NCBI GenBank assembly: GCA_945873105.1
Contig: CAMCBW010000004.1
Coordinates: 1 to 64,000, forward strand
Direction of reading: 5' to 3'
Length of the DNA: 64,000 nt
Origin: Tangfeifania diversioriginum
GTDB lineage: Bacteria; Bacteroidota; Bacteroidia; Bacteroidales; Prolixibacteraceae
Shown in pieces: positions 36,423-46,477 of the stretch. The notes under the pieces are model-generated. The model was not told the origin of the DNA. It was given only the letters and a program-made list of their open reading frames with translations, and made no database searches. A program made the position numbers and the translations under genes. The stretch's first letter is position 1. Each line of letters starts with the position of its first letter.

Positions 36423-38636
36423 TTACCTAACACTATAATTGTGTCCTTCGACTATCTCAAATTCTATGTAATTTTTCTCTTTCTGATAATCTATTTTCTG
36501 TTTGGAGGTATTATCCCAAACCTCAGCTTTATTTAAATCAGTTTCTAAAACTTCAATTTCATATTTGTTTGAATATTGTAATGAGAAAAATTCTGCTTTT
36601 ACTTTTTTATTGACAGCGTATACGCGAACTTTCAAATTCTGATCATCAGAATTTCTCAACAATAAAATTCCATCACCACCAGCAAAGCACGGTGTTTTAT
36701 CTAAAGCTATTTCGTAATTAACCAATGTGCGAGGCCCCGTAAATTCTTCCTGTGTTTCCCAATCGAACCACTTTCCTTCAGGTAAATAAATGCCCATTTT
36801 ACCACTTTTGTGATTTTTCAAGATTGGAGTCGCCAAAACTGATTTCCCAATCATCCACTGAAAATTTTCCAGTTCCATAACATTCTCATCATTTTGAAAT
36901 GCGATACTCAGTGGAGTTAAGGTATATGGATAACCTGTTTCATACGATTTCATAGCTGCACTAAAAAGATACGGTACCAGGGAATAATGAAAATCGATAG
37001 CTTTTTTAAAAGCAGTTTGTTTTTCCCCGTCCCACTTATCAGGAAAAGCACCAACAGCCATTCCTGCAGTTAGAGAAAGTAGCCATGAATGCCGAATGGA
37101 AGCATCTATTTCGTTCAAATTATGCATATTATGAACTCCAGCAACATCGGAATAAACGTTGGGAGCTCCACATGCCGCATATTGCAAATAGTTTATTGGT
37201 GCTCGTTTCGACATATTTCCAACATTGGTATCGTTGATTCGAAGTAATGTGCCCGGAGCAGAAAACTCACCACACCTTGCCATTACCAAAGCTCCCTCGG
37301 AGGCAATCCTGGCAATTGGTTTGTTGAATATTGTCGTTTCTTCACCCAAATCCATCATGGTATCTTCTTTAATTCCATCAACTTTCCATTTTGCATAGTT
37401 TCCCTGAAACCACTCCGCAGCTCCATGTCTATTTCCATCAATTAAATAACAGGGTACAATAGGAAAAATTCTGGAAGTAATTTTTAATGGTTTTCCTTCT
37501 TCATCAGTCAATAGCAGATTTTTAGCCAAAGCTTCATCAGATAAATTATTCCCATAAAACGAACGCACTTTTAGATTTTTGTCTCGTTTTTCAGTTACCG
37601 GATAATATGGCCCGCCCGAAGGAACTAAATTGGTTCGCAAACCAATCATCCAGTATATATCGTTTTTGTGCATCCAGTCTCTAAACTCAACCGGCTTTGG
37701 AAATTTTGTTCCGAACTTTCCAAAGCTTGTGGTTGTTCCACCTTCATCCCAAAAACCGGAACCTGTTACTGCCCACCGAATTGGGTAACCTTCCTTATGG
37801 AACTTTGCCAAAATCTCTTTTACGGTTTCCTGATTTGTATTCCAGCCCAGGGCATCCCAAGACTCCCAGCCCAGTTCGAATAATCTCGATTTTGGTTTAA
37901 TGTCTTCAAATCCTGCTTGGTTTCTAACATTTTTATAATTCGCATAGATTTCATTATTTGTTCCCACGAAGAAAAAGAAAGTCGATGCCCCTTCAATTGT
38001 TGTATTTAGTTGATAAGTATTTTCACTTAAAACCACACTCTTTTTTCCACGGTTAAAAAATACACCGGCAAACTGATTTTTGGGAAAAATTGTAAATGTA
38101 CTCAACCAACGTTTTATGCCTCCATTATTTACAATATCGAATGTTTTTGCTTCTTCTTCAACTAAATTAAAACTCTCTCCAAATGCACCTGCATCGCCCA
38201 AACCATGAGCTACCGGCATTCCTCCCACTCGAAGCGAAACCTTATTCATTTTTCCGATTGAAGGAGTCACCATAAATTTTGTAATGCCATTTTTGAAAGT
38301 GATATCTACCATAGCTTTTTCTCCTTTTCTTGTTGTAGCCTTGAAAATTATTTTATTGGCTGATCTTGATTGAACTTCCGCACTAAAAACAGGGCTTTCG
38401 TTAATAAACAAACCTGATATAGTATCAATTGGAACAAGAATTTTTCCACTTTTATGAATGAAGCCAAAACTCAAATTCACTTTATCAATCTGCAATCTAT
38501 AGTTACCATCTTTAAATTCAATATTTTCTCGATTATCGGATTGAAAGACAGAGCTGGAAGTAAGGAGTAAATACAGCAGGAATAGCTCTAAGTATTTGCC
38601 TGATGTGTACAGTTTGTTTAATGTAATAATTTTCAT
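36423..38636 (-). CDS. GH31-family glycosidase (AT-rich gene)
   Basis: A 737-residue exported GH31 enzyme, different in type from the gene at 6236. After a hydrophobic N-terminus (LELFLLYLLLTSSS) and an N-terminal beta-sandwich, the barrel shows RLFELGWESWDALGWN, the nucleophile candidate Asp425 in DGIKEDTMM and acid/base candidate Asp497 in VYSDVAGVH. The substrate may be alpha-glucoside, alpha-galactoside or alpha-xyloside. Base composition is visibly more AT-rich than the genes to its left, with many TTT/AAA/ATT codons, suggesting later acquisition. The IS110-type element lies directly upstream and may separate it from the transcript of the GH106 gene at 40477-43872. Confidence 0.82.
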   Translation of the reverse strand: MKIITLNKLYTSGKYLELFLLYLLLTSSSVFQSDNRENIEFKDGNYRLQIDKVNLSFGFIHKSGKILVPIDTISGLFINESPVFSAEVQSRSANKIIFKATTRKGEKAMVDITFKNGITKFMVTPSIGKMNKVSLRVGGMPVAHGLGDAGAFGESFNLVEEEAKTFDIVNNGGIKRWLSTFTIFPKNQFAGVFFNRGKKSVVLSENTYQLNTTIEGASTFFFFVGTNNEIYANYKNVRNQAGFEDIKPKSRLFELGWESWDALGWNTNQETVKEILAKFHKEGYPIRWAVTGSGFWDEGGTTTSFGKFGTKFPKPVEFRDWMHKNDIYWMIGLRTNLVPSGGPYYPVTEKRDKNLKVRSFYGNNLSDEALAKNLLLTDEEGKPLKITSRIFPIVPCYLIDGNRHGAAEWFQGNYAKWKVDGIKEDTMMDLGEETTIFNKPIARIASEGALVMARCGEFSAPGTLLRINDTNVGNMSKRAPINYLQYAACGAPNVYSDVAGVHNMHNLNEIDASIRHSWLLSLTAGMAVGAFPDKWDGEKQTAFKKAIDFHYSLVPYLFSAAMKSYETGYPYTLTPLSIAFQNDENVMELENFQWMIGKSVLATPILKNHKSGKMGIYLPEGKWFDWETQEEFTGPRTLVNYEIALDKTPCFAGGDGILLLRNSDDQNLKVRVYAVNKKVKAEFFSLQYSNKYEIEVLETDLNKAEVWDNTSKQKIDYQKEKNYIEFEIVEGHNYSVR

Positions 38637-38834
38637 ACCTAAATAGTTTATAATAAATGAGCTGATTAGAGCCCGATTGTTATCAATTTCAATAATTTGT
38701 GAACTAAAAAGAGAGCACTTGTCATTAAGGCAAACGCATGGTTAATGGAACAAATTATAGAACAGCTAAGAGTTATAAAATTTCATATACGTGTTCGAAT
38801 CACACTCTTGGGTACTTAGCCGTTGAGGTCAGTT

Positions 38835-40166
38835 TCATAATCGGCTTAGATGTTGTTCTAAAACAACGGGTGCCAGAAAAAATCGACCTTTGTATGGATT
38901 CTTATTATCCAGCTTTTTTGATAGATGGGAGTTCTTTAACTCCACGGCATATCCCAGCGTTGAAAGTTCACTTTTTAGATATGCCTTTCGTTTGGCTTCT
39001 GTTCTGCTGATCAAATACTCGGCACCAAGTACTTTGTATTCACACTTATCGCTCAGAATATGGAAGACAGACTTCAGGATCGAATTTCCTACTGCTGTTA
39101 AGGCTCTTTTTTTTGCCTCGTCGTGCTGCCGACTTATGATATCTTGCGTGATAAAATGTGTTTTTTGTCCTTGTTGCCGCCCAGGCAATTTCTGTCAGTA
39201 CTGATTTTACTTGCTTGTTTCCCTGAGTTGTTCGTCCGCTTTTTTTTTACCGGCACTCTCGCTGTTACCGGGAGCCATTCCTGCCCAAGAGGATAAATGA
39301 TTTTCTGCTGGAAAAACACTCATATCCAAACCTATTTCGGCTACAAGGTCTTTAACACTCTTGGAACTAATTCCAGGAACCTTTTTGAGTAATTCCAACG
39401 CATTCTCGTAAGGCGACAAAACTGTTTTTATCCGTTGATTCAATTTCTCAATGGTTTGCAGTGTGGCGGCAATCTCTTGGCGGATAATTTGAAGCATACA
39501 AACATGGTGCTCTGTGATAAACCCCTGACATGCTTCATAGATTTCCTCCTTGCTTGCCTCCAGCATTTTGTGATAGACATCTTCTACATCCTGCATTGTT
39601 ATTTCTTTGCCCTCGCAGAGTTTGTCTATCAGCTTTGTACCTACTACTCCACTTGTAGAACTCAACACGCTCGATAACTTGATATTGGCATCCTCCAAAA
39701 TCCGGATAATCCGGTTTTTATTCGAGGCATTGCTTTGTATCAAAGTGGTCCGGTAACGTGTTAAATCGCGTAATTCCCGCTGCTCCTTGGCCGGTATGTA
39801 ACTCGGTTTAAGTAGTCCTGCAAGCAACAACTTACAGAGCCAGGCGCTGTCTTGCTTGTCCGTTTTATGTCCTGGAACGTATTTCACCTGCGCCGCATTC
39901 ACTATCCAAACGGTTAGTTCTGCAGGTTCCAATACATTGCAAACGGGTTTCCAGAATACACTCGTACTCTCCATTACTACATGCGTAACCCCATGCTCCA
40001 TTAACCAATCTCTCAATTCTTTCAAAGAACTCGTGACGGTTCCAAACTCTCGAGTTTGTTTCTTGATTCCTTCGCCGTCGATGGTAGCAACAACTACCTT
40101 TTTGTGTACATCAAGTCCGCATCCACGCGACACGACTTGCTTAAATGATACCTGAGGTGATTCCAT
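38835..40166 (-). pseudogene. IS110-family transposase, double frameshift
   Basis: An IS110 transposase broken into three frames. The first 300 or so residues keep the RuvC-like DEDD domain (Asp19 in CGLDVHKK, Glu66 in VVMESTS, Asp103/Asp106 in HKTDKQDS) and the start of the C-terminal domain (VPGISSKSVKDL, SWAGMAPGN). At the nine-A tract at 39240-39248 the protein must shift by -1 to continue as SGRTTQGNKQVKSVL...WAATRTKNTFYHARYHKSAARRG. At an eight-A tract (39107-39114) it must shift by +1 to reach KRALTAVGNSIL and the end at 38835. The rebuilt protein would be about 440 residues. Both breaks are homopolymers, so assembly or sequencing error is possible. Confidence 0.82.
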
Positions 40167-40300
40167 CGCATTCGCCTTGATTAGTCATGTGGCTTATGCC
40201 AGTACTAAATTACGAATCCTCAATAAAAGGTCACCTCTCGCACCCGCACCCAATTTTCATGCTCTCGGGTGTAAATAAATTGTCATATGGGTTTCATTTT
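38835..40300 (-). mobile_element. IS110-family insertion sequence, ends undefined
   Basis: The transposase identifies an IS110-family element sitting between the GH31 gene (36423-38636) and the GH106 gene (40477-43872). The family lacks terminal inverted repeats, and I cannot fix its ends by eye. I include about 130 noncoding bases upstream of the transposase start because IS110-type elements carry a structured noncoding RNA (bridge RNA) there. On the low side, 38637-38834 holds no gene I can support. Confidence 0.55.
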
Positions 40301-40476
40301 ATATGGTTTTATAATTCACAATAGTTTAGCTTTGTTTATATGGTAAACATTTATTGATAATTTTATTCATTTTCCATTTTGAACGATCTCCACCCAAATG
40401 CCATCTGACATTCGGATTGAGCATTCTCATGCGAAGGTAATTACTGCGATTTAAAACTGGTTTTCAAATCAAATCG
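40167..40476. other. 310-base noncoding gap
   Basis: No gene is visible. The part next to the transposase start (about 40167-40300) is mixed in composition and is probably the upstream end of the insertion element. The part from 40300 to 40400 is strongly AT-rich. No recognised promoter box or terminator was found for the GH106 gene that ends at 40477. Confidence 0.4.
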
Positions 40477-43400
40477 TTAATTTGTTGATAGGCTTAAAAG
40501 CTTTACTGGCCCCAACAAACCGGATTCTTTTAATGGTGAATTGGCCTCATAGAACGGCATAGTTGTGTATGTGATTTTAGTTTTTGTTTCTGGTTGCTGA
40601 TCGCCTATTAAGCGATTCACCCATAGGTTGGTCACTTTTACTTCAAGTGCGTTTTCACCTTGTTTCAGCGCCTCAGTTACATTCACCCGGAATGGTGTTT
40701 TCCACACTATTCCTAATGATTTGCCATTTATCACCACTTCTGCGAGGTTTTTAACTGAACCAAGATCAAGCCAAATTTGCGAACCTTCCTTAAACCAGTT
40801 GGCCGGTGCCTGAATGGTTTTTGTGTAACTTCCCGTTCCTGAAAAATATTTTACCCCAGGGTCGGTGTTTTCACTCCATGAAGTTAGCTGATCAAGGACA
40901 ATCTGTGCAGGTGCTCCACGATGTGGTTGGAAGCTGACATTCCAAGCTCCATCAATAGAAGTCAATTGTGTTTCTAATGGTTGCACCAATTTCAGAGATG
41001 AAGATTTGGCCTTTTCACGAAAAACAACGAATACGGCATCGCTTGGTTTCAGGTTCAATTGTACAGTTGTACGCCCGTCTTTAATGTTATAGGATGCCTG
41101 TTTAATTTCGCCAGTTTCAGGGTCCCATATTTCGGCAATTTTACCCTCGACGCCGAAAGTTGCTTCCAGGTTTTCGGTATTAGTATTTCGGTTATTCACC
41201 CAATAGATATCGGTATCATCCAATTTCCGGTGAACGAACATAAGTTTTGTTGTATTCTGAGGTTTGGTATACTCAAAATCAGGCGTAACCTTTAAAGAAG
41301 AAAGTGCTTCAGCAATCGTCTTTCCTGAAAAGACTTTTCCTTTGCCAACATTATTTTCCCCATTTTCGTTTGCCCAAAGTTCATTGACTGTGGTCTTAAA
41401 CTCATCCTGGTTATCGCTCAGAGTGGGTGTATCAATCGGTTTATCACCCACAACAATGGCTCCGGCTTTTACCATTGCGCTGATCTTCCGCAAGACAGGC
41501 AACGACATATATCTGGCATTCGTATCAAGAGCCAGTACTCGATAGTTCATTCCACTTGGAGTTATTATCTGTCCGGTTTTATTAACCGACAAGATATTTG
41601 TGATAATGTCGGCATTTACGAAGTCGTAATTATAGCCCGAAGGAACATCAGGTAATTTGACTCCAAAAAGACCAGTGATATTATTGTCCTCGCCATAGAA
41701 ATAGGCAACGTCAGCGATGAATTTTCCTTGCTGAAGCATATACGAACTGCGGGCAAGGTAGGTCATCCATGGTTTTGCCTGTTCAGCCCAGGTCTCATGC
41801 CTGGTGAACCATTGACCATATGGCCCAAGGCCGAGACCGGGAATTTTATCGTTTACCGGCTGGTGTACCGAAGTATGGATCACAAAGCGGTTCAAGCCAT
41901 TGGCAAGTTCCATATCGGCTGTTGGCTTCAATGTTTCCGGTGACCAGTCCCATGCTGTTCCAATCGCAGTCAGTGATTCGGCGGCAACCAGATTCTGCCC
42001 GTAAATATGAGCAACTGAGGCTGATTCGCGAACATCAGCTTTATAGCGAGTTGCAACTTCTGTTTCCCCGACAAATGGAGTCCACATGGCGCTCATCGGA
42101 ACATCTGCCTGACTCTTCACTTCCATACCATCGGCAATAAAGGTGCGTCCACTTTCATGAGATTCAGTATAACGCCCCATGCCACGCTCATGAAGAAGGG
42201 TAGTCATTTGGTTACAATGATTTTTGGTTAAAAGGTCACTCAAAGTCCGGCGAAAATCCCAAAGGAACTTATCGCTTGCTGCGGCGCTTTCTACCACGTA
42301 GCCTGAAAGTACTGGAAGCCATGGAAACATATCGTATCCCCGCAGATTTTTAAAGTCTGTCATTAAATTGTCTGTCCAGTTCTGGGCGCCTACTTCCCAA
42401 CTGTCAGTAATTATGTATTGAAGTCCTTTCTTTCCGATCATACCGCCGGTTGCATCTTCGTACTGATCAAGATAATTTGTAAGATATGCTTTAACATGGT
42501 CGGCATTGAGCTTATCTACTTCCAGTCCAGTAGCTTCAGGAGAAGCAGGATAGTTTTTTCTTCCCAGCAAGGAATAGCCCAGGCGCAGTACTACCCAATT
42601 GCCTGTTGGCGGAGTCCAGTCCAGTTTGCCATCTGCGCTCATTTTGGATGTCAGATCCACCAAACCAGCTTTCAGAATACTATTAGATACATCTGGAGAG
42701 GCCTTTTCATATAAATCAGCTGTTGCAGCAAATGCTGCTTTTTCTTCGAACCAGTTTACCCGGGCGCCTGTATAAAGAACAAGTTCTGCTATTTTGGTGC
42801 CGGTTTGTGCGGCTGGACCGCCTTTCCCTCCCAAGCCATTAGCGGCTAAAATGTTTGGAGGAGGAACAGCGTTTTGGAATGCGAAGCGAAAATATTTAGC
42901 TGTAACCGGGGCGAATGTAATCGTACTTTGTGCCGCCCGACTAAGAGGAATGACAAGAATAGTACGAAATGATTTTCCATCGTCACTTGCCTCTAAAAAC
43001 CGGGTAGCCTTAGGCACACCCCTTGAATACATACCTAAAATACCACCACCTACAATAGAAAGAGACTGCACCGTTTCGGGTTTGGCAAATTCAAATTGTA
43101 TCCAGGCATTTTGTCCTTCGGGAGCAGATGGCAGTAGTGTGGTCCTTTGCAAATCACCATCAGTGAGGGTGGCAAGATCAAATTTTCCGCCACTCGAAGT
43201 TACCTTAGGATTGAGTTCCGCCATGGAAAAATCGTTCTCAGGTACTGGAAAAGCAACAACTGAAATATCGGCATAAAACTCTGAAGTTGGATGAGTTTCT
43301 GATAACGCACTCATTCCATTGTTAAGTACTAAGTTTTGAAACTTGCCAATAGTTTTTGGCGGATTTGGAAGTATGCCAGTAAAGTGTTCACCACCTTTAA

Positions 43401-43872
43401 GCCTGATCTCGCTCCACACATACTTTTTCATGGCTTGTGCAGGCGTTACCCACGGGCCACCGCTTTCGCTCCATCCGGGCGATCCGGCAATGGCCATCTC
43501 AAGGCTTAACGAGTCGGCCAACTTCGTGGTGAAAAGAAATGCATCTTTCCACTCAGGTGTCATATAGACCAATCGCTTATTGACAATTTGAGGTGTATTA
43601 AGCGCAGCATCAAAATTCTGGAAGCCTCCAATACCAGACCGTTTCATCCATTGGAGGTCGGCTCTGATCCCTTCCTTTGTGATATTCCCGTTCATCCAAT
43701 GCCACCATACACGAGGCTTGGCACTTTCAGGAGGTTTAATAAATCCGGATTCAAGATCAACTGATCTTTTTGTTGAAGAATCATTGCAAGCTTCGAAAAC
43801 TGAACCTAACGGAAGCAACAGTGCGGCAAAAATCAAAGATCGTTTAACGTTATTGCTTATATTATTTTTCAT
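40477..43872 (-). CDS. Alpha-L-rhamnosidase, GH106 (lipoprotein)
   Basis: A 1131-residue GH106 enzyme, paralogue of the one at 19897-23220. The N-terminus has a lipobox (LGSVFEAC, about Cys29), so this copy is probably anchored in the outer membrane, unlike its paralogue, which has a normal signal peptide. The mature start FIKPPESAKPRVWWHWMNGNITKEGIRADLQWM and the region GAQNWTDNLMTDFKNLRGYDMFPWLP match GH106. A C-terminal galactose-binding-like domain (about 990-1131) is present. Both copies share the order of domains but differ clearly in sequence, so separate rhamnose linkages are likely. Downstream lies the insertion element; upstream lies the decayed esterase copy. Confidence 0.9.
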   Translation of the reverse strand: MKNNISNNVKRSLIFAALLLPLGSVFEACNDSSTKRSVDLESGFIKPPESAKPRVWWHWMNGNITKEGIRADLQWMKRSGIGGFQNFDAALNTPQIVNKRLVYMTPEWKDAFLFTTKLADSLSLEMAIAGSPGWSESGGPWVTPAQAMKKYVWSEIRLKGGEHFTGILPNPPKTIGKFQNLVLNNGMSALSETHPTSEFYADISVVAFPVPENDFSMAELNPKVTSSGGKFDLATLTDGDLQRTTLLPSAPEGQNAWIQFEFAKPETVQSLSIVGGGILGMYSRGVPKATRFLEASDDGKSFRTILVIPLSRAAQSTITFAPVTAKYFRFAFQNAVPPPNILAANGLGGKGGPAAQTGTKIAELVLYTGARVNWFEEKAAFAATADLYEKASPDVSNSILKAGLVDLTSKMSADGKLDWTPPTGNWVVLRLGYSLLGRKNYPASPEATGLEVDKLNADHVKAYLTNYLDQYEDATGGMIGKKGLQYIITDSWEVGAQNWTDNLMTDFKNLRGYDMFPWLPVLSGYVVESAAASDKFLWDFRRTLSDLLTKNHCNQMTTLLHERGMGRYTESHESGRTFIADGMEVKSQADVPMSAMWTPFVGETEVATRYKADVRESASVAHIYGQNLVAAESLTAIGTAWDWSPETLKPTADMELANGLNRFVIHTSVHQPVNDKIPGLGLGPYGQWFTRHETWAEQAKPWMTYLARSSYMLQQGKFIADVAYFYGEDNNITGLFGVKLPDVPSGYNYDFVNADIITNILSVNKTGQIITPSGMNYRVLALDTNARYMSLPVLRKISAMVKAGAIVVGDKPIDTPTLSDNQDEFKTTVNELWANENGENNVGKGKVFSGKTIAEALSSLKVTPDFEYTKPQNTTKLMFVHRKLDDTDIYWVNNRNTNTENLEATFGVEGKIAEIWDPETGEIKQASYNIKDGRTTVQLNLKPSDAVFVVFREKAKSSSLKLVQPLETQLTSIDGAWNVSFQPHRGAPAQIVLDQLTSWSENTDPGVKYFSGTGSYTKTIQAPANWFKEGSQIWLDLGSVKNLAEVVINGKSLGIVWKTPFRVNVTEALKQGENALEVKVTNLWVNRLIGDQQPETKTKITYTTMPFYEANSPLKESGLLGPVKLLSLSTN

Positions 43873-44015
43873 AATTACTTTAGTTTTTAGTTGTGCTCAA
43901 TAGTTCGTTAAATTTTAAGCGGCAATAGTGCCATAATTCAATAGTTCTTCGAGAATTTTTTGATTTTTTAGCGCGTTTGGATTGATAGCAAACATGCACA
44001 TAAATCGTTCGAGCA

Positions 44016-44873
44016 TTAAGGTGTTGTTATACTGCGTTTAGTAATCAGATATTGAGAATGGTTTGTCTTGGCTTTGTCTGGAATTTCCACGGAAATTTTC
44101 AAAACCACCGTATGGATACCCAGCTCTGTTTTGATAAATAAACATTGGCCTCTGTAGGGGTTGCTGCAATAAAGGTTAAAACGATTGATTGTCTTTGGGC
44201 CGGGTTTGGCTTGTACTGCAGCAAAAATGATGGAACTTTTTTCTTCCAGGTTCATGGCAACTCCATCCAGTTCCAGCTCAATCTGCCCGACTTAAGGCCC
44301 CCCGATATCAAAAAATCCCAGCATCGTTCCTTTGAACCGGAATTTGATCCATGAACCGGGCTTTTCAGCCTTCATCACATAGGGGAACCAACCGGAAAAC
44401 TGATTCAGGGATTCAATCTTCCCCGGATCAATCGCCTCCCAATCCGGACTGAAGGTCGCAAAAGACAGATGGTCAACCATTTTTGCATCTTCCCAATTAT
44501 CGGCAATCAGCGGAGCTATTAATGGATGAACAACATCTCCGGCTTGACTTTTCATTTTCAACATCGCCCGGGCAATGGCTTCTGTATACAGATTGCCGCC
44601 TGCCTCTAACGGATGGGTTCCATCTGCGAAAAAGAGAATGGCGTCGGCCTTCCCATTTTTCACTTTGCCGAAAAAATTTGGGAGACCATCCCGCACTTTG
44701 AATTCATCCGGATGAAAAAAATTATGCGGTTGAATAACCGGAGCAGCGTAGCTCGCCGGATCAAAAAACAAGGGACTGGCCCCTGCGTGACTGGAATTAT
44801 GCTTACCCGCATTTGCAGAAAGAAAAAATGAACACCACAACAATAATCCAAACAATCTGCACTTTTCAAACAT
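44016..44873 (-). pseudogene. Decayed duplicate of the SGNH esterase
   Basis: This is a broken copy of the gene at 32055-33443, closely matching it at DNA level over 44300-44640 (over 90 percent by eye). The copy keeps the signal peptide (CRLFGLLLWCSFFLSANAG) but lacks 158 residues between NGKA and the DGTHPLE region, removing the catalytic Ser block without changing frame. A nonsense codon then replaces the Glu after FDIGGP (TAA at 44292-44294), while reading continues in the same frame as VGQIELELDG to 44016. The last residues differ from the parent. It cannot be an active esterase. Confidence 0.88.
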
Positions 44874-44925
44874 TTTCTCTCTTATTTAGCTTTTCTATAT
44901 TACTCAATATCAGATCGTAATCATG

Positions 44926-44949
44926 GGACCATCAGGCAGGATTCCATCG
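44926..44949 (-). pseudogene. 24-base fragment of the FAD oxidoreductase gene
   Basis: This stretch matches 33747-33770, inside the FAD gene around its ESCLMG residues. The match continues the duplicated esterase block, whose upstream region (down to cagatcgta) is also copied. It shows that the duplication reached into the neighbouring FAD gene and then lost about 260 bases between the two parts. Confidence 0.65.
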
Positions 44950-44962
44950 AAATTTTCTTGTG

Positions 44963-46459
44963 TTAATCTCTTTCTAAAACTTCAATGCTCCCCATTTTAT
45001 ATCGTTTATGCCCATCGTTATCATTGTATGGAAGTTCAAAAACAGGTGTTCCGTCCGCTTTCCCAGCTGAAACATACAAATCATATTTACCCGGTTTTAC
45101 AATCCTAAAAAAAGTATTTACAGGGTCTTTAAAAGAAGCAGCTAAAGTGAATTCAGTAGTATTCTTCAAAGGTATTTCTTTTTGTGAATCAGCTACTTGC
45201 AAATCTTTAAAATTCAAGCTTTTGGCAATTAATACCGATACAATTCCACCTTTTTCATCTTTCAGCGTCAAACAGGGATAACCACCCGGATAGCATGGGG
45301 CAACTCCGGCATTTGTCCAGGACTGGGTAATTTCAAAAGGTTCTCCGGGTTTAATTTTTTCTGGCCACGCGATGGATTTAAGTTGCAAGCGATATCCCAA
45401 CCGCAAATTTATTCTATCAATGACATCACGATTCTCTTCCAACAATATTCTTGGCCACCAGTGGATTGACATATAACTGGCGTGATATTCTTCAACCGCC
45501 TTCAGCAACAAATCTTTACTCCATGCATTTCTTTTTACAGATGAACCATAATGTTCATGTTCAAGAATAACAGGCAACGCAGGCCAAAATAGCTGAGCCA
45601 TTTCGCCATGATACCAGGAACGCGGAGGTGGCTGCACCAAAATGCTATCGTCCCTGATGGTTACCCCTTTTGAGAAGGCATAGTCTGTAATTGGAAAACG
45701 AACGCCCGGTTTGTCGTGTCCTGCAAAATCATCACTAATACAGAGCAATGTCTTTTTGAAATGTTTGCAGTAAAGGTCAATATGGCGTTTTGCAACCGAA
45801 AGGTCATATTCAATTTTGGTACTCAGGACAGTGTGCCCTTCTCCCCACAACCCAAAATGTCCAACATCTACAAAAGCAACGTCGGGATTTCCATCATACC
45901 GCGAAGCCATTTCTGACAAGAACCTATCCACTTTTTCAAGAAATATGGAATCATCGTATGCCGGTTCCCAAAATTTTCCTCCCCCGCCCCATTCATATCC
46001 TTTTGCTCCTGCTTTTGCCACCCATTCAGGCGTAGCCCAACGCATCCAGCTTTCGCTGGCGCTGATCCGGAAGGCCACTTTTTTACCCTTGTCTATCCAA
46101 CGTTGGGCAGGAGTATCCAATATTTCCCAGTTAAACCGACCCTCTTCCTGTTCAATAAACGACCAGGGAAGTCGGAGATAAACAGTTGACAATCCTGGAA
46201 AATCATTCAATGTGTCAGAGGGCTCCAATTTTGAACCATAATTATCGATGATATTTGAATAGAAGTGCATGGTCCATCCCATATCCGGATTTACCAGTGC
46301 TTTTCCATTGTCCAACGGATTTAACTTAATGAATGAACCTTCGGGAGATGCATGCTGCGAAGGAAATATGCTTTGTCCGACAACCTCCTGGCTTCCTTTC
46401 ACCAAAGCTATCCCTGCAACTCCCATTCCGGTGCTTATCATGAAATTTCGTCTTTTCAT
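44963..46459 (-). CDS. DUF4832 protein, probable exported glycosidase
   Basis: A 498-residue protein with a twin-arginine-like start (MKRRNFMISTGMGVAG), so Tat export is possible. The body matches DUF4832 proteins: GKALVNPDMGWTMHFY, LRLPWSFIEQEEGRFNWEILD and AFVDVGHFGLWGEGH, the last two typical of TIM-barrel beta-glycosidase relatives. The C-terminal part (about 380-498) is a beta-sandwich. No activity is established to my knowledge. The Glu in GLWGEGH is a plausible catalytic residue by analogy only. It lies 18 bases downstream of the GH43 gene that ends at 46478, so the two are co-transcribed. Confidence 0.72.
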   Translation of the reverse strand: MKRRNFMISTGMGVAGIALVKGSQEVVGQSIFPSQHASPEGSFIKLNPLDNGKALVNPDMGWTMHFYSNIIDNYGSKLEPSDTLNDFPGLSTVYLRLPWSFIEQEEGRFNWEILDTPAQRWIDKGKKVAFRISASESWMRWATPEWVAKAGAKGYEWGGGGKFWEPAYDDSIFLEKVDRFLSEMASRYDGNPDVAFVDVGHFGLWGEGHTVLSTKIEYDLSVAKRHIDLYCKHFKKTLLCISDDFAGHDKPGVRFPITDYAFSKGVTIRDDSILVQPPPRSWYHGEMAQLFWPALPVILEHEHYGSSVKRNAWSKDLLLKAVEEYHASYMSIHWWPRILLEENRDVIDRINLRLGYRLQLKSIAWPEKIKPGEPFEITQSWTNAGVAPCYPGGYPCLTLKDEKGGIVSVLIAKSLNFKDLQVADSQKEIPLKNTTEFTLAASFKDPVNTFFRIVKPGKYDLYVSAGKADGTPVFELPYNDNDGHKRYKMGSIEVLERD

Positions 46460-46477
46460 ACTATAATAATTTGTTTT

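Noticed and set aside
39134-39319. Separate 61-residue frame inside the transposase region
   Set aside because: It is an off-frame reading across the A-tract. Family residues continue in a different frame.
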